Source: Pyrus communis (Eukaryota; Streptophyta; Magnoliopsida; Rosales; Rosaceae). From it: DNA of 64,000 nucleotides. The notes beneath the pieces were generated by a model that worked only from the letters and a program-made list of their open reading frames with translations, was not told the origin of the DNA and ran no database searches. Position numbers and translations under genes: made by a program. The stretch covers positions 34,950,453-35,014,452 of the forward strand of contig NC_084804.1 in assembly GCF_963583255.1 (NCBI RefSeq), in the 5' to 3' direction. Positions 1 through 11,100 of the stretch are shown here, piece by piece. How positions within the stretch are numbered: the first letter of the stretch is position 1; each line of letters begins with the position of its first letter.

Positions 1-390
1 TTAAAAGTGACCACCACCTACCACTACAAACCTAACCTCTTACACCACCATTGTCATTACCACCATTGTTCTTGCCACCACCACCACTACCATAATCCCA
101 CCACCACCACCACCACAACCACCATTGCAATCATACCCACCACCACTACCACAACTACCACTACCATCGTTGCCGCCACCATGATGACCATAAACACAAC
201 CACCACTGCTACCACTGCAACCGCCACCATTTTTGTTGTCGTTGCCCCTACCACCATTGTTGCTTCTATAGCCCAACCACCACACCCCTTATTGGTATAC
301 CTCCACCACCACGATCACAACCATTTCCCTCACCACCATTGTCGACGTCATCACCCACACTATTATGTCTATTTTTGTCATTATACATGA
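1..390. repeat. CCA/CCAC-rich low-complexity block
   Basis: The + strand is made of imperfect CCA, CCAC and CAT triplets from the window edge to about position 390. Open frames on both strands here encode only Thr/His/Pro or Gly/Val runs, which is what such a repeat gives in any frame. Two similar blocks occur at about 47940-48130 and 48855-49265. No gene is supported. Confidence 0.8.
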
Positions 391-888
391 TTATATTGCT
401 TTTACATTAAAATTTACCAAATGCTTTTACACTTTTTTCATACTTACAACACTTTTTGAAATACAGTTTATCAAACGCTCAACAGCTTCATTTTGCAACT
501 GATTATTCTTAAAGCACATCAAGAGTAGTTTTTATAAATAAATAAATAAAAATAAAAAAAACCCAGCAATTCCAAATTGGCCCTAACAATCACCCTAAAA
601 AACAAGAAAACAAACCAAAGAATTGAAGGGAGAGTATTACCAGTAATCTCATCTCTTTTGTTGTTTAATTTTGATCCATTATTACATGCTATTACATTTT
701 TAATTCTTTCGGAATTTAGAATCATGTTGATTCTCTTTAGAATGTTCTACAAAAGGTATAGAAAATAAAGTAATCCGTATCATGAATTATATTTTAAATT
801 ATAAAAAATGTCGATTATGTGAAATGATATTCATATTCGAATTTTATCGATGTGCTGGACTGGAGGCTGGAGCATCAAAGTGGTTTGA
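391..888. other. AT-rich intergenic DNA, nothing recognised
   Basis: AT-rich sequence with short A/T runs (for example 536-565). I see no exon, repeat end or RNA gene here. Confidence 0.5.
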
Positions 889-906
889 TACTTTGATGAT
901 TCTCTA

Positions 907-1587
907 TTGTGTACACTTTTCTCTCCGAGATGAGAGATTTTCTCTCCAAGCTGAGAGTCTTTCTCAATATTTGTGTGAGACTTTTAAACCTAAGATTTTT
1001 CGGTGGCATCGACTCTAACTTTGGCTGGGGTCTGTTGCCGTGTCCTCTTCTCTCCCATTTCCTTCTTTTTTCCTTGCCTCTACTGTTAGTTTCTCCCAAA
1101 TTTTAACTCCGGTTTATCCAAATCCTCTACCCCCGAGGATATTCCTCTTTCCAGCTCTTCCTTGGTTCGATCTTCAACAACGTTTCCTATTGAGTTTGTG
1201 TGTAGCGTTCCGGTGTTTACACCAGCTAAGGTGTTTCCAACACCACCACTTTCTCTTTGTTGTCTGCCGGTTCTCACTCTGTTGCCAACTATCCCTTGTT
1301 TATAGTTGTGCTCAAGTAGTATATCGAGGTTAGATGTGGTGTTTGGTGATGCAATACTCGGTGGAGGTGGACAGAAAATCATTTGGACGGACTGGAAAGT
1401 TGATGATGGAGATGGCAATGGAAGCTTCTCGGCTACTGTGTAGTTTTTTGGGCCTTATTGTTTGTTGGGCTCTCTTTCTGTTTGTCAGTATTTTTAGGGC
1501 CTTTTTTGTTTGTTAATAGGTGTAACTTGGGTCTTTGGTTTGCTTGTAAATTTGTGTTAGTTGTTTAATAAAATCTCCCCTTCACCC
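907..1587 (+). mobile_element. 681-bp insertion with 18-bp TSD, LINE-like
   Basis: The segment is bracketed by a perfect 18-bp direct repeat, TACTTTGATGATTCTCTA, at 889-906 and 1588-1605. A TSD of this length is typical of target-primed (non-LTR) retrotransposition. The insert is richer in GC than its flanks and has pyrimidine-rich stretches like LINE leader DNA. It ends in TTTAATAAAATCTCCCC rather than a clean poly(A). There is no reverse transcriptase frame, so it is either a 5' UTR/3' UTR deletion derivative of a LINE or another retro-inserted transcript. The TSD is observed; the class is inferred. Confidence 0.55.
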
Positions 1588-1605
1588 TACTTTGATGATT
1601 CTCTA

Positions 1606-2773
1606 AGAATTCTAATTTTTAATTGCTCGTTTGTTTCATACACACTTTGTGTGTAGTTTTTAAACTTTTGTTTTTAAATTTGAAGTAGAGAGGAAGAGAG
1701 GGAGAAAGGGAGAGAGGTTTTTTTTTTTTTTTTTTTTTTAAATTAGAGATGATAAAATCACCTGTAGGTGAGGCTCAGATAAAAAATAGCAAAATTTTAT
1801 TTTGTAAAATTACGTTATTGTCCTTAACATTTTTGTTGTGAAAGAAGACAAAAATGTCTTTTCACATTCTTTTGGTTGACAATAAGAGTTCCATTAATAA
1901 GTAGTTTAGATAAAACAAATGTGAAGTAAATTAGTAAAATATTAGTAAACTATAGTTGAAAAAGTGTTTTTAGCAAAAGTACTCTCTTAATTTTTTTTTA
2001 AATTTAATTTTTAGTTTCCAAGCAATTCTTTAGTCATGAGCGTAGCCACTTTTAGTACAAAAGAAACTTACATCTGAGACCTGAACATTTTGTTTTGTTA
2101 GCAAATTGATTCAGCCACATATTCTAGCAATAGAAAGAGATTGGCTTCAAATTTTCATGTTGTGCAAATAACTTGAGGATGGTTAGTCCGCCATTTCCTT
2201 ACTTCCTTAAACCAAATAAGTTTTTTGATTCATTCTTTCTCCCACTCATATTAGGACAAAGTTTGAAGTTTGATAACTTGCCTTAGTCTTTAATTCATTG
2301 GATCCGATGACAAAAATTTGAGAACGGTCTATAAGAAGTAACAAAAGGTGTTTAGATGACACATGCTCAATATTTATTGGGTGCATTGATCAAATTAGTG
2401 AGTGCATTTAGATGCCCCATGACCAATATATCTTGGGCTAATGCACTTAAGCTAAATGCTAAAAGCTTTACAAGGCCTCACTAAATTGGGTGAATTTGGG
2501 TTTAACATAAGCCTTACAAGGCCTCCAAATCTTCGCACTCTATAATTTGCAATTTTGACATGTTCATACACCTTATTGTCCGATTTTAAATAACATAAAT
2601 CATTATTTGTTCAATTTACAAGTGAGGATTATACACACACACACATCATGTGGCAAATAAACACATGTCAAATAAGGACATATGCCAAGTCATTACAAAA
2701 GTTTGGCATAAATAGGGTGGACATATATAAACAATTAATATTTGGGGAATGAGATGGAAAAATAGGGGACTAG
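1606..2773. other. Intergenic DNA with GA tract, poly-T and short CA repeat
   Basis: Contains a GA-rich purine tract at about 1686-1717 followed directly by a run of over 20 T, a (CA)n run near 2632-2646, and a short repeated phrase TTACAAGGCCTC (about 2469-2480 and 2513-2524). No gene seen. Confidence 0.5.
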
Positions 2774-4065
2774 GGCTTGTTTGGAAATGTTTTTAAAATG
2801 AATGCAAACATTTTTAAAGAAAATACTTTTGTGTTCTAAACTTGAAGGGTATGTTTGATTGCCCTCCTTAGCTCTCACTGGATTGGACAAGATTACCATT
2901 TAGTCTAATCCCGTGTTTGTTTACGGAAGGGCCTAACTTTAATGGGACTCACCCCGACTAAATTGGACTAAACACTTCGCTAAAGGGGCTTAGCGAGACC
3001 CTTCGAAATCGGGCGGACTGCTAAGACCTTAGCTTCCCTCTCCCATTTAGCACATCCATCTACTTCGTCCTCGCTTCCCAAAACCATCCTCAAGACCAGA
3101 TCCGGCAAAACCGAAACAAAATAGAAGAAAAATCTGCAAACATTCTATTTTCAAAACCACATCCAACACCCAAAATCTTAGAAAACCTAAAAAAAAATCC
3201 GAAAGTGAGATGAGCTTGAAATTTTCAATCACACAACACCGAGAAAACCAGAAACCCAAAAAATCTGCAGTGAGGTAAGCTTGAAATTTTCAATCACAGC
3301 ACCCAGAAAACGTAAACCAGATCCAACCCCCATCTTCTACCTTCGGGGCAATCACACATGCAACCCGCTCCAACTCCTAAATTTTCAATCTCTTTCTTGC
3401 CTTGTGGTTTGATTGTGAAGATTTGCAGTCGATTATGAAGTTGGGAGATGAACAGCTTCTGGGTTTAATTTTGATGCTAATTTCTTTCATCAAAAAAGGG
3501 AGATGAACAGAGAACAAAAGGAAGAAAATAGGGAGATGGACAGAGAACAAAAGAAGAAGATGGAGATGAAGAGGGAAAGGGACGAAGAAAAAATTAGGAA
3601 GAAAACAGAGGGAGTGGGGCGGAGAAAATTAAGGAAGAAAAAGGGGATGAACGGAAAGGTTTCTAGAATGAGAAAATAGACAAAAGTAATAATAAAATAT
3701 TACTAAATATTTATTAAATAATGTAAAATATTAATAAATATGAATTAAATAATATAATATTGGAATTTATTATTAGTCTGTTCCTTAGTCCTGACACTGC
3801 ACTAAACGCTTCACTAAGTTAGTCCAGCTTAGTCCCTGCAACTAGTCCAATCCGAGATAGTTTGGTGCAACAAACGCCCCCGAAGTGCTTATTGGAAGAA
3901 ACATCAATTTTGTGCTTCTTTTAGGAAACACCTGTTATGTGCTTCTTCTAAGAAGCACTTCAAGTGTTTTTTCTAGAATGCACTTGCATTTTTATTAAGA
4001 ATTGGTTCCAAAACATTTTCACTAAAAGTGGTTTCCGTTATTTTTAAAGCACTTTCAAACAAGGC
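2774..4065. mobile_element. hAT-like MITE, split by a later insertion
   Basis: The left end GGCTTGTTTGGAAATG and the reverse complement of the right end GCCTTGTTTGAAAGTGC form an inverted repeat of about 30 bp with mismatches. The inner sequence is rich in GTGCTTCTT-type motifs (3882-4000), as in common plant hAT MITEs. The element is cut in two by the Harbinger-like element at 2847-3881. Removing that insert and one GAA rejoins a continuous CTTGAAGTGCTT phrase. I could not define a convincing 8-bp TSD for this outer element. Confidence 0.55.
2847..3881. mobile_element. Harbinger-like non-autonomous element A (TSD GAA)
   Basis: The ends are GGGTATGTTTGATTGCC on the left and, reading inward from the right, GGGGGCGTTTGTTGCACC. 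GAA flanks it at 2844-2846 and 3882-3884. The GGG..TGTTTG termini and 3-bp TSD fit PIF/Harbinger (Tourist-like) elements. Its ends share long stretches with element B at 4474-7476, including a GGCTTAGCGAGACC-type subterminal motif and AGTCCAGCTTAGTCC near the right end. The interior has a local duplication around 3205-3300 (repeated AGCTTGAAATTTTCAATCACA). No transposase seen. Confidence 0.65.
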
Positions 4066-4470
4066 TTAGAGTTTTAGGCTGATTTATGTTTTGCAAACCA
4101 ATGTGCACCAAAACGACTGTGTGTTGTGCGACAAAGACACACTTAATAAGTATTTAAATAGTATTATTTGGTCAAACTGGTTAACATTTATTTTCTTAAG
4201 ATAAAAATTAATTTTTCTAGTTCAGTAAATTCAAGTACCAATTAAAACATGGAAACTTTTTTAGTAATGCCTTACATATCTTCTTACGATTTGCCCTATT
4301 CTGTCAAATTGGTGGTTACTTTCCACATAATCAAGTTGAGAGAACTTATGTAAAATGGAAAACTAACTCATAGTTGGTTGAAATTGGTACGTTTTAAAAC
4401 TTTAGGGGTAAGAACTAAATTGAAAGTTTATCGGGCAAATCAAAAGAAAGTGTGAAGGCATTTTGTCCAT
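4066..4470. other. Intergenic spacer between transposons
   Basis: AT-rich sequence between the outer MITE and element B; nothing recognisable in it. Confidence 0.45.
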
Positions 4471-4473
4471 TAA

Positions 4474-7400
4474 GGGTGTGTTTGTTTGGCATCACTAGCC
4501 CTCACTGGACTAAGTTTAGTGGGATTAGCAAGGACTCGCCTCGACTGAGTCCCTCGCTAACAGGTCTTAGCGAGACCCCCTAATTTGGAGAGGACTGCTA
4601 AGCCGCCCTCTAATCCCGTCATCTCCCTTATCCTGCAATTCGATCCTCGCCCTGCTCTCTCCTTGCCCAGCTCCCTCATCGTCGTCTTCCTCATTCTCAT
4701 CTCTGCGTCTTGCTCACCCTCAGCTGCATCCTGCTCGCCCTCATCTGTTCCTCTTGTCTGGTAAACTTCGAATCTGACATTATTTCTTCGATTTGTTTTG
4801 CAGATCGTGATATTACTGGGCTTTATTTGATTTACGTGTTTTGTTTGATAAATTTTCAATAATAGACCTTTGCACTTGAACAAATTAGGGTTTTGATTTC
4901 TAGGGTCAAATTGAGATTAGAATTTGGGGTTTTCACATTTTATGCTATTTTCAGTCCCAAAATGATGATAATACGAAATTGTTGTTGTAAGGGTGGATGC
5001 AAAGTTAAATTCGTAATTTAGGTCTAGTTTCAACAGATTTTGGTATCAGAGTTTTTGGATTTTGGTATTGGGTTTGAGAAATGAGTTGAGTTACATTTAG
5101 TAACTACACTCACAAAGACACTCACACACTGTCCTGTATAAATTTCATCTTAAACCTTACGGGTGAGATCTCAATTATTGCAACAGGTTCACAAGGTTTA
5201 GGCAACTGACATGGAGGCCCTTAAATCTCCACTCATGGGTTTGTTTGAAAAGCGCCATGCACGCAAGTTCATCCTATATGTTCAAGATTATAGTGAAACT
5301 AATCCTAAAACACATGAGGGAATGGACTTAACAAGAGTGACAACTAGAGATTTCATCTTATGCCCTACAAGTATGCATACGTTTGTTTTTATTTATAGGT
5401 CTGCAAGGGACACAATATCTTCTCTGTTCTTCTGTATCTTGCTTGAAGGGTGAAGAAAAATGCTTATTCCCCAACACTTATTGAAAATTTATTGCATTTT
5501 GACAGGTTAGGAAGGTTGCAAGAGCTATTGCCCAATTCCAAACACCAATGAATCTCACTTAATGCAGGTTATCCTGCCACAGAAGTAGTTGGGTCACATA
5601 TCAGATATGTGAGTTCTCTTATCTTTTGTTGGGATCAATATTTATTTTGCAATGAATGCCGTGTGCATGTTTGAGAAGGTCATTTGTAATTGTTGCTTTA
5701 GAAAAAACAATCCCATGACTAGGTTGTTTTATGGCAAGGAAATGGGTTTTCTTTAATAAGAACAAAGGAATGGTATAGTTTACATGCATACAATGTCTAA
5801 ACCACAATTTTTAAATTTTTGTTATGTAATTGGATATGCAGTTGCAATGTTATATTGGGTGGAGGGTATAGTCAGTTATATTATTCTATAACTGTTCGAA
5901 AGGTTTCGTGGTAACACTTGCTTGATGCATATTAGTATTATCCTACTATCATTTCGACTCCAAACTACCGAGTAGGTCTCTGGGGAACTTGTGTATACTT
6001 TGAACCAATAGCTTGTTTGTGGATATTTATTCATCCCGAGTTATCCCTGTTTAGTTTTTGTTGTATTTTCTTATTACTAGTGGCCAATTCTTTGGTGCTT
6101 TATTGACTGAACAAGTATCTTTTCTGTTGCTCCTACTCTCACAATGTTGCTCCAAGGGGAAACTTTATTGCATTTGTATCAACAGACGCAGAGACTGATC
6201 ATCCCGAGACTGAGCTAAAGCCAGGGATTGACCTTTTAGGGCCTATTGACGAGATATTTTTTAAGACTTATGACAGATGTGAGCTTGTTAATGAACCCAA
6301 TTTGGACAATTGCTTTATATCAACCGTGAGTCTTATTCAAGCCTTGACCTGTACTGGGCACTCTTCAATATGATTTATGCACACTTGACAAAAGGCTTCT
6401 TATGTTTAACAGAGTTATGATGCCTCCACACACTTTGAGTGCACTGTCTTGGATGTACTCAACATGTACACCTTAATAACAGGGAAGGTAAGAAATACAA
6501 TTTTATGCATTGCCCAATTAGTTTGGTTCTGTTGTTTTTGATTTCATGTCATCCTTGAAGTCGATGGACATTTCCTTGATTAACTAACTTGCGTTTGTTT
6601 CTTGTTTACTATTTCATAGAACCATGTATTTCATATAAGGTTTAACCAAATTTCCTGGAATGTTTAAGCAGGTTCTTGACCTCAGTGTGGACCTAAGTGC
6701 TGCTAGTGTTACAGAAGAATGAATAGCAAAGCTGTATATAGTGCTTGTGGTGATAATTGTGCTTTGTTCCAAGTAAACTGAATTGCTTAAGTTACCTTAC
6801 CTATGGCGGTGGTAATCCTCATGCCGTGGAGGTTTATATGAGTTATCACTCAATTTTAATCATAGACTTGATATGTTATATATTGTCATTTAAATGTACT
6901 TCAAGTTTCAAACGTCGTTTCAAATGAAAACTATGTGTCTAGATTCCGGACATGCCCTTGTGTTGGTTCAATGTATTTTTAGGTTGCGGAGTATGTGTTG
7001 CATGTAAACAAAATGATAACTTGTCAAAGAACCATTTCTTTCAAGTTAATGATGTGAGGGGTGGATTCGGTTCTAATCTACTAACTTTAAACCAAAGGTG
7101 AATAATTAAGAGCAGATTGTTGGGAGAACACTTTGTTATATTCATGTTTGGAATAATGCTACTCTTGAATCATGTATGTTTCTTTCGTTGGCAAGAAAAT
7201 TTGGTTTTTGTATTTTTATTGAGTCTCACTCTCATGCAATATTATTAATTTTAATAATATCTTTAATAAAAAAGCAATTAAAATAAAACAATAATGTAAT
7301 TCTAGTCTGAGTAAACATCAAACTGGTGACACTATTGTTTTCGTTATCCTACTTCTTAGTCCGACACTGCACCAAACGCTTAACTAAATTAGTCCAATTT

Positions 7401-7476
7401 AGTCTAGTCTAAGCCAGTCCAGCTTAGTCCTTGCAGCTAGTCTAGTCCGAGACAGTCCGGTGCAACAAACGCACCC
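4474..7476. mobile_element. Pack-type Harbinger-like element B carrying Rab GDI fragments
   Basis: The element starts GGGTGTGTTTGTTTGG and ends GCAACAAACGCACCC, with TAA on both sides (4471-4473 and 7477-7479), the classical PIF/Harbinger TSD. Length is 3,003 bp. The subterminal regions match element A (2847-3881). Instead of a transposase the interior holds an intron-containing broken piece of a Rab GDP-dissociation inhibitor gene (5187-6722). TIR, TSD and the host fragment are seen in the sequence; superfamily assignment rests on known Harbinger termini. A 3-bp TSD alone would also fit CACTA elements, but those begin CACTA, which is absent here. Confidence 0.7.
5187..6722 (+). pseudogene. 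Captured, broken Rab GDP-dissociation inhibitor (GDI) fragment
   Basis: Rab GDI extracts prenylated Rab GTPases from membranes. Five exon-like pieces in GDI order remain: 5187-5360 (EALKSPLMGLFEKRHARKF, then KTHEGMDLTRVTTR), 5506-about 5610 (VRKVARAIA, then PNTNESH across a shift, QVILPQK), 6115-6325 (CCSYSHNVAP, ETELKPGIDLLGPIDEIF), 6413-6487 (SYDASTHFECTV) and 6672-6722 (VLDLSVDLSAAS, natural stop). Introns between them keep GT-AG ends, so genomic DNA was captured, not cDNA. It is dead: a TAG stop before the ATDMEA piece, a four-residue deletion and shift after RAIA, a TAG in place of the Gln after QVILPQK, and loss of the N-terminal half and of the middle exons after VTTR. It lies wholly within element B. 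Confidence 0.8.
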
Positions 7477-7479
7477 TAA

Positions 7480-7800
7480 AGTCATTTTTTGTCTCATTAA
7501 ACACACTTTCAAAAAGCTTAGTTGTGTTTTTTTTATTTTTTTTATACAATGATATTTGCACTAAAAAATAAAAGAAAAAATTAGTAACAAAATTTTCATT
7601 TATGAAATCCAAACTTACAACTTTTTATTTACAACTAAAAAAAAAAAACTTTTAGGGCGAAAGAAAAGTTGGAGGGCTAAAGTGGAAATAAATTTAAAAT
7701 CTTGAGGGAAAAAGTAAAAAGTTGAACCAAAATCGAATGGCTGGACGGCACCGCTGCGCCCCTTTGGTCATTTACAAATTTAAATTTGTATTTAATGGCA
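7480..7800. other. Spacer upstream of MDN1
   Basis: AT-rich DNA with A/T runs; the MDN1 promoter probably begins near its right end. No repeat end recognised. Confidence 0.4.
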
Positions 7801-7811
7801 TTTTCGCCTTC

Positions 7812-7883
7812 AACCCTAAACCCCTGCAAACCTAGTTCTAAAACCTCCGAGGCTGATAAACCCTAGCTTTTGGGAAAACCCTA
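7812..7883 (+). promoter_or_regulatory. Cluster of three telo-box motifs upstream of MDN1
   Basis: AACCCTAAA at 7812-7820, AAACCCTA at 7858-7865 and AAACCCTA at 7876-7883 lie 300-375 bases before the MDN1 start codon. Telo-boxes (AAACCCTA) are known to mark promoters and 5' leaders of plant ribosomal-protein and ribosome-biogenesis genes, which matches the role of MDN1. The motifs are observed; their activity, and whether they sit in promoter or 5' UTR, is inferred. Confidence 0.6.
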
Positions 7884-8185
7884 ATTTATCCGTTTCCTGT
7901 GAAATTGGTTTTGAGTTTTGCGTTTTCAAAACCTCGAGAATCTCTTTCTTCAAATCCAATTCTTATGAAAACAAAAACCGGCCTTAAAAACCTTTAATTC
8001 TTCGCTGGTTTGAAAAGTTTTTCGCAGTTCGTTTCTGAACGATATTATATATAAAATTTTGGTTCCTTGAGTCGGCGTTTGTATTGTGGTTTTTCGTTTC
8101 TGAAATTACTTGAAGTACATATTTTTCAAACCTAAATATATATATTGTTAGTATAGTTTAATACTCTTAATACTTGAGCTTTCAA

Positions 8186-11100
8186 ATGGCCATTGATGGT
8201 AGTTTCAGCTTGGAATCAGCACTGGGGAGGTTTCTTGCTCGGTGCCCGGAGCTCCAATCTTCTCCAAACTTTGATTTTCTGTCCAAAAAGGTACGGAAAT
8301 TTGCTGTCATTTGTCAAGCTTTATAGGTTGCTGATCAATTAAAAGAAAGACAAATTCGTGGTTAGGTGTTACAGAATTAGAGTACTAGAAGGATGAATGA
8401 TTTGAACTAATAATATTGCTGGTAAAATTTACTCTGTTTTTCGGCGTTTGGGTTTGCGCAGGGAGATGGTGTGACCGAAGATGAAGTGGTCAAAGCGCTA
8501 GTTGGGGTGTTCTTACATCCAAAATATACGATTCCTTTGATTGGATGTTTCCGTCCAATAGCTCAGAAGATCGTGGGCAAAGCTGTCGATTTGTTTCGGC
8601 TTGTGCCGAATTTGAAGTCTAATTTTGATGGGGGATCGGTTTCAAAATTTTGCAGAGCTACTAGTTTAAAAGAGGTTGATAATGTTATTGAGTTCTACAA
8701 TGGAGCTGGGAGGGGTCTAGATCTCCATGAGCTTGCTTGTCTAGCCTTCTGTCGATCCCTTGAATTGGATCCTTTCTTGTGGGAGTACGTTCACTTCTCA
8801 TGTCTATATATGTGATACATGTATGCATATGTCTTTAATGGATTCTTATATGTTCGTATTATGTACTTGTTCATGACATTCACCCACCTTTTAATGGTTG
8901 GAAACAGTTACTTGTACCATATCGATCTTTCTTTTCTTCACTTGCAGGTCCATAGTAGGTTATTTTCAATTTTCTCCACCTCCATTTCAACGTGTTCTGC
9001 TGGGACCAAAAGTTTCTGATCTCCGTGTTGAGGTTAGTAAGCTTTGTATGAATAATTTGTGTGAAATGGAATGCTCTCTCTCCCCCTTACTCTCTATCTT
9101 ACTCTCTTTCCCCCTCCCCTTGGCCAATTTTGTTGTCTGACCTTTAATGGTTCTTGATTCCACAATACCCATGGTTCGGCCCCTGTTTGGAATTTCTTTA
9201 GGCTGATATGAAGCATAAAATAACTGAACATTTTCTCATTGGTGATAAACAAAGCACCAAACAATGTTAGCAGGTGAAATATAAACTTGATAGAATGTGG
9301 TGAACAAATTGTTCAAAATTACACTTTAACACACTTTCCACACTTTTCAAGGATACACAATTGGAGATTTCTTAGCTGTAACTGATATTATGTAGAGATC
9401 TGAAGTTTTGTTTCATGAGAGGGTTCTATTCTTGAACTTCTTGTAAGTGAAGTGTTGGTGCTATCAATTATGTGGAAACAAAATAGACTTTGATCTTGCA
9501 ACCCCCTGCATTCATGAGCTGAGCGTTCCACATTTGTTGAGCTGCCCCTTTTTGATATTTGGCTTTAATGTCATACTTTTTCTTTTGTAGGATGGAACTA
9601 GGGTATTGCTAGCCGTAGGGGTGTCCTACCGCCTCCTCATAGTGAAGTATGACTTTTTCTCTAAACTTCAGAAATGGTCCTGTTTCCTGGACCTTGTGGA
9701 GCAGTGTGCAAAACTTGACCTGCAAGATAGTACTTCAGAAGTTGTGAAGGTTATCAAAGACATAAGATGGTGTGGGCTACAAATAATTTCCCTCATTCTT
9801 AAGTTAAGTTGTAAAGCAACGGAGAACTTGGGTATTACAGATGAGGACGCGTTTTCATGTTTCTTGCGGTTGGTCTTATTCACTTCTTCCTGAGAGTTAT
9901 TTCTTAAATAACAAATTTAATGACTCATTGTTGGTGCAATGTTTATCTTGATATTATTATTTCAGATGGGAGGAATTCTGTCAGGACGTATCATTAGAAA
10001 GCGCTGGCTGGTATGTTGAATCATCCAAACCAAATGAATCTGTGGATGGAAGCAGTATTTGCTGTCACAAAAGCAGTCTGCAGTCTTTTGGCCTTAATTC
10101 TGGGTCTGCTACTTCATCTCAAGGTCATGTGATTGACCCACAAGCAAAGCGCCAAAGGTGTGCTTCTTAGAGTATTATCTTTTCCTTTTGATTGTAACAT
10201 GTTGTGTTATCATAATGCAAATTCACAAACTACTGTCCTTCGCTCACACTCTCCTCATCAGAAAAACTGTGTATCTCTTTTCTCTTATATTCTTATTCTA
10301 CCTATTTGCATTTGCAACTGTTCTTTTATTTTCTCACATTGCCAATTAACTTTGTTGGTATATTTAGGGATGAGAGATCAACTGGCGATCCGTTTGTTGT
10401 GACATCAGCAATGAAGAGAACTGTTGAGATGGTGCTGTTAGCTGTGAAGCAAAGGTTGCCCGTTCTTCTGTATGGTCCCACTGGCAGTGGGAAATCTGCT
10501 CTCATCAGCAAGTTGTCCCAGGATAGTGGCAATCAAGGTATATATTGTTGTGTCCACTCTAGTTGAAAATCGGTTATTTAATTTGTGGTGATATATACCT
10601 GCAACAAACTGTTTCCATTGAAAATTTAGGGTGGGATTTAGGATGAAACCAGTGTTATCTAATACCTGCATTTGAAGCATATTTAAGTTAATATTGAATT
10701 AAAAAAATCAGTTTTTACACAAGATTTCATACTGTGACTATCCATACCTAATGTGCCTGCTCTATTGCAAGTGGTGGATTCCCTAGAGGTTAGGGTATTC
10801 CTCTTCAACCCACTTCGTCTTGGGTTCAAACCCTCCCCCTCTTAATGTATATTAATTGTAATGAAAAAGTCCATGCTGTGTTGCATTACATGTGTAACAC
10901 TTTTAAAGGTCATATATGCCATGGTTTCTTTTTTGAAGAAAAGATTCATATTATATGCCATGGTTTCTTAAGAAGTCTCATCTTTGGAGTGTTTCCTTAG
11001 GTGTAAGCTCTTAGCCTCTTACATAATTATTGCCCTATGAACAATCCTTGGGTAGTTGAATATCATGTAGTTGAACATTATGGGAAAACTGGTCTTCTGT

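Noticed and set aside
7..390. 127-codon Thr/His-rich frame and an opposite Gly-rich frame
   Set aside because: Both are products of the CCA-rich repeat; no start context, introns or domain support a gene.
4557..4883. 108-codon frame on the - strand
   Set aside because: It lies in the subterminal, captured or filler DNA of element B and shows no domain or splice support.
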